Assembly (NCBI RefSeq): GCF_018305005.1
Contig: NZ_JAGQEG010000037.1
Coordinates: forward strand, 1 to 51,760
DNA: 51,760 nt
DNA from: Collimonas silvisoli
GTDB lineage: Bacteria > Pseudomonadota > Gammaproteobacteria > Burkholderiales > Burkholderiaceae_D
Direction: 5' to 3'
Within the stretch, counting starts at the first letter, position 1. Each line of letters starts with the position of its first letter. A model generated the notes under the pieces. It was not told the origin of the DNA. It saw only the letters and a list, made by a program, of their open reading frames with translations, and ran no database searches. Below are positions 18,246 through 27,222 of the stretch, piece by piece. A program made the position numbers and the translations under genes.

Positions 18246-21200
18246 ATGTTGGAAGAACAAGCAAAAATTCCGCCGCCGGCTAGCAAGCTTGCCATTTGCT
18301 GGCGCGCCGGAATTGCCACTTACAGACACCTTAACCTGGTTACCCACCATCTGCTGGGGGCCTTGTTGACGTTGTTGGTCGTGGCGTATTTCCTGTTTTG
18401 CGGACTGTTCCTCGGTTTGCGTTATGTGGTGTTGCCGAATGTCGGCTACTACAAGGCGGAGGTCGAGCAGGTCGTCAGCAAGGCGGTGGGCAACCCGATT
18501 TCGATAGGCGAGATCCAGGCGTCCTGGCATGGTTTGCAACCGCATCTGGTGCTGGATAACGTTGTGGTCCACGATAAAAGCGGCCGGCCGGCGCTGACTT
18601 TGCCGCAGGTGGCGGCCACTGTTTCCTGGCGTTCGGCGCTGGTGGGCGGCGTCAGGCTGGCTACGCTGGAGATCGACAAGCCCGACCTGCAAGTCGAGCG
18701 CGACGCTCAAGGCAATCTGTTCGTCGCCGGCATTCTGGTCAATTCCAAACAAGAAAATGACGACGCTGGCGCCGAGTGGCTGTTGTCTCAGCGCAAGGTA
18801 GTGATTCGCAACGGTCAGCTGCGCTGGCGCGACAATCTGCGCAAGGCGCCGGAACTGACCCTGACCAATATCGATCTGGTGTTGCAGAATCGCTGGCGCC
18901 GCCACCAATTGTCGGTACGGGCGACCCCGCCGGCATCGTTTGCGGCGCCGCTGGATGTGAGAGCGAATTTTGTTCACCCGGTATTCAGCCGCAAGATCAC
19001 TGATGTCAAGCGTTGGACCGGCACCCTTTACACTAATCTGCACGATACCGATCTGACGGTATGGAAGCCATATTTCGACTATCCCTTTGAAGTCAATCAA
19101 GGCAAGGGCGCGGTGCAAGCCTGGCTCAATCTGGATCATGCCAAGGTGCGCAACTTTACTGCCGATTTGCAACTGAAGGATCTGGCGGTGCGACTGCGGC
19201 CCGATTTGCAGCTGCTGGCGTTGGAAAATGTCAGCGGACGTGTCTCCGCACATGAAGAACTGGGGCCGGCGCCACAGGATGGCGCGCCGACCTTCGGCGC
19301 CAACGGCCATGCCGTCACGCTCACCGATTTTTCATTGAAAACGGCTGACGGCCTGAGTTTTCCGCGTACCACCATTAGCGAATCCTATCTGCCGGCGCAG
19401 GGCAAGCAAGCGGAAAAATACAGCTTGCAGGCCAAGCAACTGGATTTGCAGACACTGGCCAGCTTTGTCCAGCGCTTGCCCCTGACTGCGGCGCAAATCA
19501 AGATGATCAACGATTTCGCGCCACGCGGCCAGCTGCGCGATTTTGCCGCGCAATGGCAGGGCGCTTATCCGGCGATCGCGTCGTACAGCGCCAAAGGCAG
19601 CTTCGCCGGTTTGACCATCAATGCCCAGGCGCCGCGCGCGGCGCAGCCGAAGACGGCCAGCCAGCCGGCGCAAGCGGCGGTGCCGGGGATTCCCGGGATC
19701 GATAATCTGAGCGGCAGCATCAACGCCAACCAGGACGGCGGCAGCCTGAAGCTGGCGTCGGAAAAAATGCAGCTGAATTTGCCCGGCTATTTCGAGACGC
19801 CCTTGCTGCCTTTCGACAAGCTCGATATGCAGGCGCGTTGGAGTTTCCAGCAAAAGAACGTGCTGCTGCAAATCGATAGCATGAATTTTGTCCAGGACGG
19901 TCTGGCCGGATCGCTGTCGGGCAGCCACCTGTTGCCCTTGCAAGAGCGTCATGGCGTGGCGTTGGGGGTGATGGATTTTACTGGCAGCATCAGCGAGTTC
20001 GACCTGAAAAAGATCGGCAGTTATCTGCCGATACACACCCCTGAGCATTTACGCAGCTGGCTGGTCGGCGCACTCAAGGAAGGCAAGGCAAAGGACGTCG
20101 CGATCAGGATCAAGGGCGACCTGGCCGATTTCCCGTTCCGCACGGACTCAGCCAACGCCAAGCCCAAAGGCGAATTCAGCGTCGCCGGAAAAATCGAAAA
20201 CGGCACGCTGGAATACGAGCCGGGCCATTTCGGCCAGGATGGCAAGCAGCCCTTGTGGCCCTTGCTGGAAAAGATAGAGGGCACGTTTGCACTGGATCGC
20301 ACGCGTTTGCAGATCAAGGCCGCCACCGCGCAAACTTCAGCGGTGACGGTGAGCGATGTGACCGCGACGGTGCCTGACCTGTCATCGCATGACGAGATGC
20401 TGCTGATCGACGGCAGCGCCGCCGGCGCTTTGCAGAATTTTGTGCAGTTCACCAACAGTAGCCCGGTGCTGCACTGGATCGACGGTTTTACCAGCGAGTC
20501 GCAAGCCAAAGGCAACGCCAAGTTGCAATTGAATCTGCAAATACCGCTGTCCCATGGCTTCGATAGCAAAGTGACCGGCGCGCTGCAATTCCTGAACAAC
20601 GACGTGGTCTTGCAAAAGATCATCCCGCCTATCGCCAACGCCACCGGCCAGCTTGAATTCAACGAAAAGGGCTTCAACCTGAATGGCGTCAAAGGCAGTT
20701 TGCTGGGCGGGCCGGTGCAAGCCAGCGGCGGCACCCAGGCCGATCGCCAGACCCTGATCAAGATTGAAGGCAGCGCCGGCGTGGACGGTTTGCGTGCTCT
20801 TTATCCAGGCGCAGCGATGCAAAAGCTGCTGTCGCACGCCAGCGGCAGCAGTCGTTACAACGCCACCGTTGCGATCCGCGATCACCATCCCGAGCTGGTG
20901 GTCGAATCCAGCATGCAAGGCATAGGCCTGGATTTTCCGGAACCCTTGCGCAAGAGCGCCAGCGAAATGATGCCGCTCAAATTCGAATGGCTGGGCATGG
21001 CTTCCGACGATACGGCAATGGCGCGTGACGAGCTCAAGCTGGCCTTGGGGTCGGCCATCGTTGCTCGTTATCAGCGGCAGAAACCGCTCAACAAGAATGT
21101 CGCCGAAAACGGCAAACTAGCCGACTGGAAAATACTGCGCGGCGGCATCGGCATCAATACCCCGGCGCCGGAACCGGACAGCGGCGTGGCGATCAATCTG

Positions 21201-22439
21201 AATGCCAAGACATTGAATCTCGACGCCTGGAACAACCTGGCTGGGGCATTGAGTGAGGATAGCGCTGTTAAAACCGGTGAAGAATCGTTGTCTGGCCTGG
21301 CGCAGTATGCCGATCCGAATCTGGTGTCGGCCCGGGCCAATCAGTTGATCTTGCTCGGTAAGACGCTGGACAACGTGGTGCTGGGCGCCTCGCATCAGAA
21401 AAACGCCTGGCAGGTCAACATCGATTCCAAGCAGGCTTCAGGCTACGTGACCTGGAGCGCATCGCCGTCGGGCCACGGCCTTGGCAAAGTCACTGCGCGT
21501 CTGTCGTCGCTGATCATTCCGCAAGGCGGCGAGTCGGATGTCGGCGAGGTGCTGGAAGGCAAAGGCGGCTCTACCCAGATTCCGGGGCTGGACATCGTCG
21601 CCGAGGATTTCCAGTTGCTCGGCAAGAAACTGGGACGGCTTGAGCTGAGCGCCAACAACGTGCGCGCCAATGTCGGCAACGAATGGCGCATCAATAAGTT
21701 GTCGATCAAGAATCCCGATGCGGAATTGAAGGCCGAGGGCAAATGGACCGCCGTCAACGGCGATAACACCACCAGCCTGACTTACGCCATGGATATCGCC
21801 GATGCCGGCAAGCTGCTGGACCGCTTCGGTTTTGCGCATGTGCTGCGCGCCGCCAAAGGACGCATGGATGGCGAGGTCAGCTGGAAGGGTTTGCCGTTCA
21901 CCATGGATATTCCATCGCTGTCCGGCCAGCTGAACCTGGATATGGCGGCAGGCCAGTTCCTGAAAGTCGATCCCGGCGCCGCCAAGTTGCTGGGGGTCTT
22001 GAGTTTGCAGTCCTTGCCGCGCCGCCTGACCCTGGATTTCCGCGATATTTTCTCTGAGGGTTTCGCCTTCGATAGCGTGGTCGGCACTGCCTCGATCGCC
22101 CAGGGCAAGGCGCATACCGATAATTTCAAGATGCGCGGTGTGAGCGCCACGGTGTTGATGGACGGCGTCGCCGATATTGCCCGTGAAACCCAGGATCTGC
22201 ATGTGGCGGTGCTGCCGGAAATCAATGCCGGCACGGCCTCGGTGGTGGCGCTGGCGATCAATCCGGTGATCGGCATCGGCACCTTCCTGGCGCAGTTGTT
22301 CTTGCGCGATCCGCTGATGAGAGCTTTCACCTTTGAATATAATATTACCGGCGGCTGGACCGATCCGGTCGTGACCAAGCTCGATCACAAGACCGAAGTG
22401 CCGGCAGCAACTACGCCTGATCTGTCGTCCGGCCGCTAA
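18246..22439 (+). CDS. yhdP: YhdP family AsmA-like protein (TIGR02099)
   Basis: A very large (1397-residue) membrane-anchored protein of the bridge-like AsmA/YhdP group, implicated in moving phospholipid between the inner and outer membranes. A single N-terminal membrane helix (LGALLTLLVVAYFLFCGLFLGL, about 33-55) is followed by ISIGEIQASWHGLQPHL, the typical start of the DUF3971 region; most of the remainder is repetitive beta-rich sequence in the periplasm, and the C-terminus carries the AsmA-like block ending NPVIGIGTFLAQLFLRDPL and FEYNITGGW. The start ATG 18246 has no strong ribosome site; TTG 18243 directly before it is an alternative. Followed by the nitrilase and tldD, a frequent order. 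Confidence 0.9.
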   Translation: MLEEQAKIPPPASKLAICWRAGIATYRHLNLVTHHLLGALLTLLVVAYFLFCGLFLGLRYVVLPNVGYYKAEVEQVVSKAVGNPISIGEIQASWHGLQPHLVLDNVVVHDKSGRPALTLPQVAATVSWRSALVGGVRLATLEIDKPDLQVERDAQGNLFVAGILVNSKQENDDAGAEWLLSQRKVVIRNGQLRWRDNLRKAPELTLTNIDLVLQNRWRRHQLSVRATPPASFAAPLDVRANFVHPVFSRKITDVKRWTGTLYTNLHDTDLTVWKPYFDYPFEVNQGKGAVQAWLNLDHAKVRNFTADLQLKDLAVRLRPDLQLLALENVSGRVSAHEELGPAPQDGAPTFGANGHAVTLTDFSLKTADGLSFPRTTISESYLPAQGKQAEKYSLQAKQLDLQTLASFVQRLPLTAAQIKMINDFAPRGQLRDFAAQWQGAYPAIASYSAKGSFAGLTINAQAPRAAQPKTASQPAQAAVPGIPGIDNLSGSINANQDGGSLKLASEKMQLNLPGYFETPLLPFDKLDMQARWSFQQKNVLLQIDSMNFVQDGLAGSLSGSHLLPLQERHGVALGVMDFTGSISEFDLKKIGSYLPIHTPEHLRSWLVGALKEGKAKDVAIRIKGDLADFPFRTDSANAKPKGEFSVAGKIENGTLEYEPGHFGQDGKQPLWPLLEKIEGTFALDRTRLQIKAATAQTSAVTVSDVTATVPDLSSHDEMLLIDGSAAGALQNFVQFTNSSPVLHWIDGFTSESQAKGNAKLQLNLQIPLSHGFDSKVTGALQFLNNDVVLQKIIPPIANATGQLEFNEKGFNLNGVKGSLLGGPVQASGGTQADRQTLIKIEGSAGVDGLRALYPGAAMQKLLSHASGSSRYNATVAIRDHHPELVVESSMQGIGLDFPEPLRKSASEMMPLKFEWLGMASDDTAMARDELKLALGSAIVARYQRQKPLNKNVAENGKLADWKILRGGIGINTPAPEPDSGVAINLNAKTLNLDAWNNLAGALSEDSAVKTGEESLSGLAQYADPNLVSARANQLILLGKTLDNVVLGASHQKNAWQVNIDSKQASGYVTWSASPSGHGLGKVTARLSSLIIPQGGESDVGEVLEGKGGSTQIPGLDIVAEDFQLLGKKLGRLELSANNVRANVGNEWRINKLSIKNPDAELKAEGKWTAVNGDNTTSLTYAMDIADAGKLLDRFGFAHVLRAAKGRMDGEVSWKGLPFTMDIPSLSGQLNLDMAAGQFLKVDPGAAKLLGVLSLQSLPRRLTLDFRDIFSEGFAFDSVVGTASIAQGKAHTDNFKMRGVSATVLMDGVADIARETQDLHVAVLPEINAGTASVVALAINPVIGIGTFLAQLFLRDPLMRAFTFEYNITGGWTDPVVTKLDHKTEVPAATTPDLSSGR

Positions 22440-22482
22440 ATTTATCACCTTAGTTATCGCCCCAGCGCAGGAGTTCAGAACC

Positions 22483-23304
22483 ATGAGTCAAGCACCCAGC
22501 TCAGCCAGTTTCAACGTCGCCGCGATTCAAATGGTATCGACGCCGGTGCTGGAAGAAAATTTCAACACGGCGCGGCGCCTGGTCGCCGAGGCCGCCGGGC
22601 AGGGCGCGCAAATGGTGTTGCTGCCTGAATACTGGCCCATCATGGGCATGCAGGATACCGACAAGCTGACCTGCGCCGAAATCCTGGGTGAAGGACCGAT
22701 CCAGACCTTCATGGCGCAACTGGCAAGGGAGCATGGCGTCTGGCTGATCGGCGGCACCTTGCCGATGATCGCCGATGAGGTCGGCAAGGTGCTCAACACC
22801 ACCCTGGTCTACGACCCTGACGGCCGGCAAATCAGCCGCTACGACAAGATCCATCTGTTCAGTTTCAGCAAAGACGAAGAATCCTACGACGAGGCGCGCA
22901 CCATCGTCTACGGCAAGAACACCGGCAGCTTCGAGGCGCCGTTCGGCAAGGTCGGTTTGTCGGTTTGCTACGATTTGCGTTTCCCCGAGTTGTACCGGGC
23001 GCTGGGCGATTGCACCCTGATCGTAGTGCCGGCGGCGTTTACTTACACCACCGGCAAGGCCCATTGGGAAACCTTGCTGCGCGCACGCGCCATCGAAAAC
23101 CAGTGTTATGTGCTGGCGGCGGCGCAGGGCGGCAAGCATCCCAACGGCCGCCGCACCTGGGGCCATAGCATGCTGGTCGACCCCTGGGGTGAAATTAAAT
23201 CGGTGCTGGCGGAAGGCGAAGGCCTTGTCAGCGGCAGCATCGACCCCCACTTCCTTAAGGGAGTACGGGCCAGTTTGCCGGCGTTGCTGCACCGCAAACT
23301 ATAG
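22483..23304 (+). CDS. Carbon-nitrogen hydrolase of the nitrilase family (Nit/YbeM-like)
   Basis: A 273-residue amidase with the complete Glu-Lys-Cys triad: E49 in VLLPEYW, K122 in RYDKIHLF and C162 in LSVCYDLRFPELYR. The pattern is that of the Nit1/Nit2/YbeM branch, whose known role is to remove deaminated glutathione; this substrate is inferred from resemblance, not shown. AGGAG lies 10 bp before the ATG. It is 43 bp downstream of yhdP and 155 bp upstream of tldD. Confidence 0.9.
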   Translation: MSQAPSSASFNVAAIQMVSTPVLEENFNTARRLVAEAAGQGAQMVLLPEYWPIMGMQDTDKLTCAEILGEGPIQTFMAQLAREHGVWLIGGTLPMIADEVGKVLNTTLVYDPDGRQISRYDKIHLFSFSKDEESYDEARTIVYGKNTGSFEAPFGKVGLSVCYDLRFPELYRALGDCTLIVVPAAFTYTTGKAHWETLLRARAIENQCYVLAAAQGGKHPNGRRTWGHSMLVDPWGEIKSVLAEGEGLVSGSIDPHFLKGVRASLPALLHRKL

Positions 23305-23358
23305 TTTGTTGGTAAGAAAATATTGTTGCTGGCAATAAATCTCCATCTCATCTGCATA

Positions 23359-23397
23359 GGGCGGGACCAGGCGTAAGTGCTCCCGCCCTGGTCCGCC
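23359..23397 (+). promoter_or_regulatory. Overlapping competing hairpins between the nitrilase gene and tldD
   Basis: GGGCGGGA (23359-23366) can pair with TCCCGCCC (23381-23388), or GGACCAGG (23364-23371) can pair with CCTGGTCC (23387-23394). The two pairings share bases and exclude each other. There is no U-run, so this may be a weak terminator or an RNA structure. Confidence 0.35.
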
Positions 23398-23422
23398 ATG
23401 CACGCTACTCAGGCGGATGCTC

Positions 23423-23428
23423 TACAAT
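23423..23428 (+). promoter_or_regulatory. Candidate -10 element for tldD
   Basis: TACAAT 31 bp before the tldD ATG. It lies inside an inverted repeat, GCGGAT (23413-23418) and ATCCGC (23427-23432), that could bind a regulator. No clear -35 is seen. Confidence 0.4.
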
Positions 23429-23459
23429 CCGCATTACACCATTGCAAAGCCGAAATACC

Positions 23460-24920
23460 ATGAAACCATTTGAACCAAACCTAAGCACTTTAGCCATTGC
23501 GCGCGACATTCTGTTGACCCCGTTCGGCCTCGACGAATCGAGCTTGCTGAAGGCGCTGGGGACCATGTTCACGCACAAGGTCGATTACGCCGATCTGTAC
23601 TTCCAGTTCACCAAGAGCGAAGGCTGGAGCCTGGAAGAAGGCATCGTCAAGACCGGCAGTTTTTCCATCGACCAGGGCGTCGGCGTACGCGCGATTTCCG
23701 GCGACAAGACTGCTTTTTCATATTCCGATGAGATTTCCGAGAGTGCCTTGTACGATGCGGCGGTAGCAACCCGCACCATCGCTCGCCAGGGCGCCGGCAA
23801 GATCAAGATCGCCGCCGGCATGCAACAAAGCGGCGGCCGTTCCCTGTATCTGCCGCACGATCCGCTGGTCTCGCTGGACGCCACCGAAAAAGTCAAATTG
23901 CTGGAACGGGTAGAGCGCATGGCGCGCGCCAAGGATCCGCGCGTGGTGCAAGTGATGGCTGGCCTGGCCGCAGAATACGATGTGGTGCTGGTGGCGCGTA
24001 GCGACGGCGTGATTGCCGCCGATATCCGGCCGCTGGTACGATTGTCGGTGACGGTGATCGTCGAACAGAACGGCCGCCGCGAAACCGGCAGCAGCGGCGG
24101 TGGCGGCCGTTATAGCTACGGTTATTTCAGCGATGCCTTGCTGGAGCAATACGCCACCGATGCAGTTGCTTCGGCGCTGGTGAATCTGGATGCACGGCCG
24201 GCCCCGGCCGGCCCGATGACCGTGGTGCTTGGACCTGGCTGGCCGGGCATCCTGCTGCACGAAGCGATCGGCCATGGCCTGGAAGGCGATTTCAATCGCA
24301 AGGGTTCCAGCACGTTTTCCGGCCGCATCGGCGAGCGCGTGGCGGCCAAGGGCGTCACCGTGGTGGATGACGGCACGATTGCCGATCGCCGCGGTTCGCT
24401 CAACATCGACGATGAAGGCAATCCCAGCCAATGCACCACGCTGATCGAGGACGGCATCCTGAAAGGCTATATCCAGGACACCATGAATGCGCGCCTGATG
24501 AAGATGCCGGTGACCGGCAATGCACGGCGCGAATCGTTTGCCCATCTGCCGATGCCGCGCATGACCAACACCTACATGCTGGCCGGCGACAAAGACCCGG
24601 CAGAGATCCTGGCGTCGGTAAAGAACGGTTTGTACGCAGTTAATTTCGGCGGCGGCCAGGTCGATATCACCAACGGCAAATTCGTGTTTTCGGCGAGCGA
24701 AGCCTATATGATCGAAAACGGCAAGGTCACCTATCCGGTCAAGGGCGCGACCTTGATCGGCAACGGTCCGGACGTCCTCAACCGGGTCTCCATGATCGGC
24801 AATGACATGCAGCTCGATCCCGGCGTCGGCGTCTGCGGCAAGGAAGGCCAGAGCGTACCGGTCGGTGTCGGCCAGCCTACCTTGCGCATCGACGGCGTGA
24901 CCGTCGGCGGCACGGCTTAA
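23460..24920 (+). CDS. tldD: Metalloprotease TldD
   Basis: Subunit of the TldD/TldE zinc protease, which degrades unfolded peptides and matures peptide products such as microcins. The 486-residue protein has the HExxH metal site at H267-H272 ([11 protein letters not shown]), the [13 protein letters not shown] element and the C-terminal [17 protein letters not shown] start at ATG 23460 (MKPFEPNLS) instead of an in-frame TTG 18 bp earlier. The partner gene tldE (pmbA) is not in this window. The order yhdP-nitrilase-tldD is conserved in many proteobacteria. Confidence 0.95.
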   Translation: MKPFEPNLSTLAIARDILLTPFGLDESSLLKALGTMFTHKVDYADLYFQFTKSEGWSLEEGIVKTGSFSIDQGVGVRAISGDKTAFSYSDEISESALYDAAVATRTIARQGAGKIKIAAGMQQSGGRSLYLPHDPLVSLDATEKVKLLERVERMARAKDPRVVQVMAGLAAEYDVVLVARSDGVIAADIRPLVRLSVTVIVEQNGRRETGSSGGGGRYSYGYFSDALLEQYATDAVASALVNLDARPAPAGPMTVVLGPGWPGILLHEAIGHGLEGDFNRKGSSTFSGRIGERVAAKGVTVVDDGTIADRRGSLNIDDEGNPSQCTTLIEDGILKGYIQDTMNARLMKMPVTGNARRESFAHLPMPRMTNTYMLAGDKDPAEILASVKNGLYAVNFGGGQVDITNGKFVFSASEAYMIENGKVTYPVKGATLIGNGPDVLNRVSMIGNDMQLDPGVGVCGKEGQSVPVGVGQPTLRIDGVTVGGTA

Positions 24921-24936
24921 GGGCAGGGCTTAAGGC

Positions 24937-25407
24937 ATGACGCAAGCAACCATGATGGAATGGCGCTGGCTGCCGTTCCAGGATTTGAGCACTGTGCAAT
25001 TGTATGCAGCGATGCAATTGCGGCAGCGTGTGTTCGTACTGGAGCAAACCTGCGTATTTCAAGACGCCGACGGCATCGATCTGCACTCCTGGCATGGCTT
25101 CGGTTATTTGCCGGATGGCGAGCTGGGCGCCTACGCACGCATCGTGCCGCCGGGTAAAGCGTTTGACTTGCCGTCGATAGGACGGGTCGTGACTGCCCCC
25201 GAGTTGCGCGGCAAGAGCGGCGGCAATGAATTGATGCAGCAGGCGATGGTGCAAACCGCCAGATTATTTCCGGGGTATAACGTCAAGATCGGTGCGCAAG
25301 CGCATCTGCAGCGTTTCTATGCGCGCTTCGGTTTCGAGCCGGTTGGCGAGCTGTACGATGAAGACGGTATTTCACATATTCATATGATTGCGCCGCCTGC
25401 GCTGTAG
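24937..25407 (+). CDS. ElaA-like GNAT family acetyltransferase
   Basis: A 156-residue protein with the ElaA pattern: LYAAMQLRQRVFVLEQTC near the start, ELGAYARIVPPG, the acetyl-CoA loop region LRGKSGGNELMQQAM, and the C-terminal RFYARFGFEPVGE followed by DGISHIHM. The substrate is unknown. It begins 16 bp after the tldD stop and is likely cotranscribed. It is convergent with the HEPN gene, 4 bp apart. Confidence 0.85.
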   Translation: MTQATMMEWRWLPFQDLSTVQLYAAMQLRQRVFVLEQTCVFQDADGIDLHSWHGFGYLPDGELGAYARIVPPGKAFDLPSIGRVVTAPELRGKSGGNELMQQAMVQTARLFPGYNVKIGAQAHLQRFYARFGFEPVGELYDEDGISHIHMIAPPAL

Positions 25408-25411
25408 TCCC

Positions 25412-25846
25412 TCATGGAGGCGCAGGCTTGACCGGCGCCATTGCTGCAACTTTCTTTTGCAATAAATCTGCCGCAGCAATCAACTCGGCAAGCAGTTGAT
25501 CGCTCACTTCGAGACGGCCTTCATATTCGGCGACGTTGCGTCGCTGATGGCATTGCGCCAGCACGCGCCAGATTTCCGGCTTTACATTTAGCGTGTGTTC
25601 CAGGCATTGAAAAACGATATAGCGATTATCTGAGCGATAGCCATGCCAGCGCAGAGCCGCTAGAGCCAGTGCATGCGATGCGTTATAAGCCAAGTCAAAA
25701 CGGCTTTCAATCGCAAGGCTTGTATTGGCGGAATCGGTTAGCCGGGCTTTTGCGGAGCGCTGTAATCCGTTGAACTCGCCTTGGTTGGCCGGTTCGGATT
25801 TCAGATTGCCGGTCTTGACCAGGTTTTCAAGATTTTGGGAGGTCAT
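25412..25846 (-). CDS. HEPN-like protein, partner of the upstream nucleotidyltransferase
   Basis: A 144-residue helical protein with the four-helix pattern of HEPN domains; R102/R103-N-V-A-E-Y108 near residue 103 resembles the Rx4-6H/Y nuclease motif, here with Tyr in place of His. It overlaps the end of the nucleotidyltransferase gene by 20 bp, the usual coupling of MNT-HEPN pairs. In related HepT/MntA systems the HEPN protein is an RNase toxin that the nucleotidyltransferase silences by adding AMP to a Tyr near the motif. That role is inferred; this HEPN is divergent, so an inactive or different function is possible. Confidence 0.65.
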   Translation of the reverse strand: MTSQNLENLVKTGNLKSEPANQGEFNGLQRSAKARLTDSANTSLAIESRFDLAYNASHALALAALRWHGYRSDNRYIVFQCLEHTLNVKPEIWRVLAQCHQRRNVAEYEGRLEVSDQLLAELIAAADLLQKKVAAMAPVKPAPP

Positions 25847-26429
25847 CGACAGAGCCTGTCAAAAAAATCTTGGGTTGTTCCAGTACGCGCAACACGAAAG
25901 CATTGTCCTCAGCCAGTTTGCGTCGCAGCTCCTGCATGGAATAAATCGAGGGATTCACAGGTCGACCAAGTCTCGCTTCACTGGCGCTTAATAAGCTGTA
26001 CAAATCAGCATAGGCCAAATCATCGCTAATGATGAATAGGTCGATGTCGCTGTTTGCCGTATCGCTGCCTTTGGCGATTGAGCCATAAATGAAGGCCGTC
26101 TGGATTTTATCGGATAGCGGCAATAGCGCGGCGCGCAAAATATCGGAAAGGCCGGCGGTTTTCAACATGATGCCGCGCAACTCATCAAAAATCGGCGCGT
26201 CGCGACTGGCTTGATAGTGCTTCTGATTACCAATTTTTTTGGTCGTGACCAATCCTGATGCGGCCAGCTTTTCCAATTCGCGTTGTACAACGCCGATTCC
26301 TGAGTCAACAAAACGTACAATCTCGTTTGTATAAAAGCTGCGATCCGCATTGACGAACAGCAGCCCTAGTACCCGTTGTTGTACTTTTGAGAAAAGTGCA
26401 TCCGCTAACCCGATTGAGTTGATACCCAT
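25827..26429 (-). CDS. Winged-helix - minimal nucleotidyltransferase fusion protein
   Basis: A 200-residue protein with two parts. Residues 1-about 75 form a winged helix-turn-helix (ALFSKVQQRVLGLLFVNADR, VQRELEKLAASGLV, KKIGNQKHYQA). Residues about 100-190 are a minimal nucleotidyltransferase with GSIAKG (116-121) and SDID (127-130), the residues that bind nucleotide and metal. It is followed by an overlapping HEPN gene. The DNA-binding part and the inverted repeat in its promoter (26442-26460) suggest it represses its own operon. Antitoxin role towards the HEPN protein is inferred from the family. Confidence 0.8.
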   Translation of the reverse strand: MGINSIGLADALFSKVQQRVLGLLFVNADRSFYTNEIVRFVDSGIGVVQRELEKLAASGLVTTKKIGNQKHYQASRDAPIFDELRGIMLKTAGLSDILRAALLPLSDKIQTAFIYGSIAKGSDTANSDIDLFIISDDLAYADLYSLLSASEARLGRPVNPSIYSMQELRRKLAEDNAFVLRVLEQPKIFLTGSVDDLPKS

Positions 26430-26463
26430 AAATGGAATGTTAATACCCTATTTGGGTATTGTA
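26422..26463 (-). promoter_or_regulatory. Promoter and probable operator of the nucleotidyltransferase-HEPN operon
   Basis: AATACCC (26442-26448) and GGGTATT (26454-26460) form a perfect 7-bp inverted repeat with a 5-bp spacer. A third half-site, ATACCC, overlaps the start codon (26422-26427). On the minus strand TACAAT (26463-26458) touches the repeat and may be the -10. The placement suits autoregulation by the winged-helix protein. Confidence 0.55.
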
Positions 26464-26548
26464 AAGTTGTTTTGAGCCTTGGACTCCCTCATATTTGATG
26501 AATGCATCGTGTTCGCTACCTATTGAAACCGCAGCCGAAAGGAAAATG

Positions 26549-26920
26549 ATGTCAAACGCTACGTCGCCCCAACAAATAGCCGCATCACTGACAGAACACT
26601 GGTCGCCGCGCGTGGTCGCCGAGGTCGACGATTCTTATGTCAAGGTTGCCAAAGTCAAAGGTTCCCTGGCCTGGCATAGCCACGAACATGAAGATGAGTT
26701 GTTCCTGGTTCTCAAAGGCCATCTGCGCATTGAAATGGAAGATGGCGTGGTTGAGTTGGGCGAGGGTGAAATGTTTGTGGTTCCCAAAGGCGTAAGGCAT
26801 AACCCGGTGGCGGAGCAGGAGTGCCACCTGATGCTGATCGAACGTAAATCCACCTTGCATACCGGCGATGTAGTGAGCGAAAAAACGCGTTCGCTGGCCG
26901 AGCAATTGCGTCCGTTGTGA
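26549..26920 (+). CDS. Small cupin domain protein
   Basis: A 123-residue single-domain cupin: motif 1 is in WHSHEHEDELFLVLKGHL (metal-binding His, His, Glu), motif 2 in VPKGVRHNPVAEQEC (His). The substrate is unknown. AGG sits 6 bp before ATG 26549 (MSNATSPQQ), so I prefer this start to the upstream ATGs at 26546 and 26495. It is divergent from the nucleotidyltransferase gene and convergent with the ada locus. Confidence 0.85.
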   Translation: MSNATSPQQIAASLTEHWSPRVVAEVDDSYVKVAKVKGSLAWHSHEHEDELFLVLKGHLRIEMEDGVVELGEGEMFVVPKGVRHNPVAEQECHLMLIERKSTLHTGDVVSEKTRSLAEQLRPL

Positions 26921-26928
26921 TGCAAGGC

Positions 26929-27222
26929 TTAGCGGCATGAAGCTGCCAGGTTTTTCTGTGCTTTCCAGCGCGCATAGTCTTGCGGCAGACAGACGGCGCA
27001 GGGCCGATAGCCGGCGGCTTGCGCATCGGCCTGGTTGAGAAAAAACACGCGATTCTTCACGTAGCCGCCTTTGGCGATTGCCTGTAGCGCCGCACGGCAA
27101 TCCAGGCGGCCGTAGATGCGGCTGCGGCGGTGGCCGCCCAGTCCACCCGGGCGATCGCTGTCATAACTGTTGCCGTCGGCGGCGGTGAGCCGCCATTTCT
27201 TGTTCTTGCCGGCGGTATTCAT
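26929..27222 (-). CDS. Stand-alone Ada metal-binding-domain-like protein
   Basis: A 97-residue protein resembling the N-terminal zinc domain of Ada: SRIYGRLDC, KNRVFFLNQADAQAAGYRPCAVC. Three of the four zinc cysteines of E. coli Ada have counterparts (C42, C75, C78), but the position of the methyl-accepting Cys38 is G38, so it should not accept methyl groups from phosphotriesters in the Ada way. Its ATG overlaps the ada stop codon (ATGA), so the two are translationally coupled. The neighbouring Ada keeps the acceptor Cys and lacks exactly the other three cysteines. Role unknown. Confidence 0.75.
   Translation of the reverse strand: MNTAGKNKKWRLTAADGNSYDSDRPGGLGGHRRSRIYGRLDCRAALQAIAKGGYVKNRVFFLNQADAQAAGYRPCAVCLPQDYARWKAQKNLAASCR

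Noticed and set aside
18064-18246. 60-codon frame in the glnE-yhdP gap
   Set aside because: No ribosome site, no family resemblance, and it ends at the yhdP start; most likely chance.
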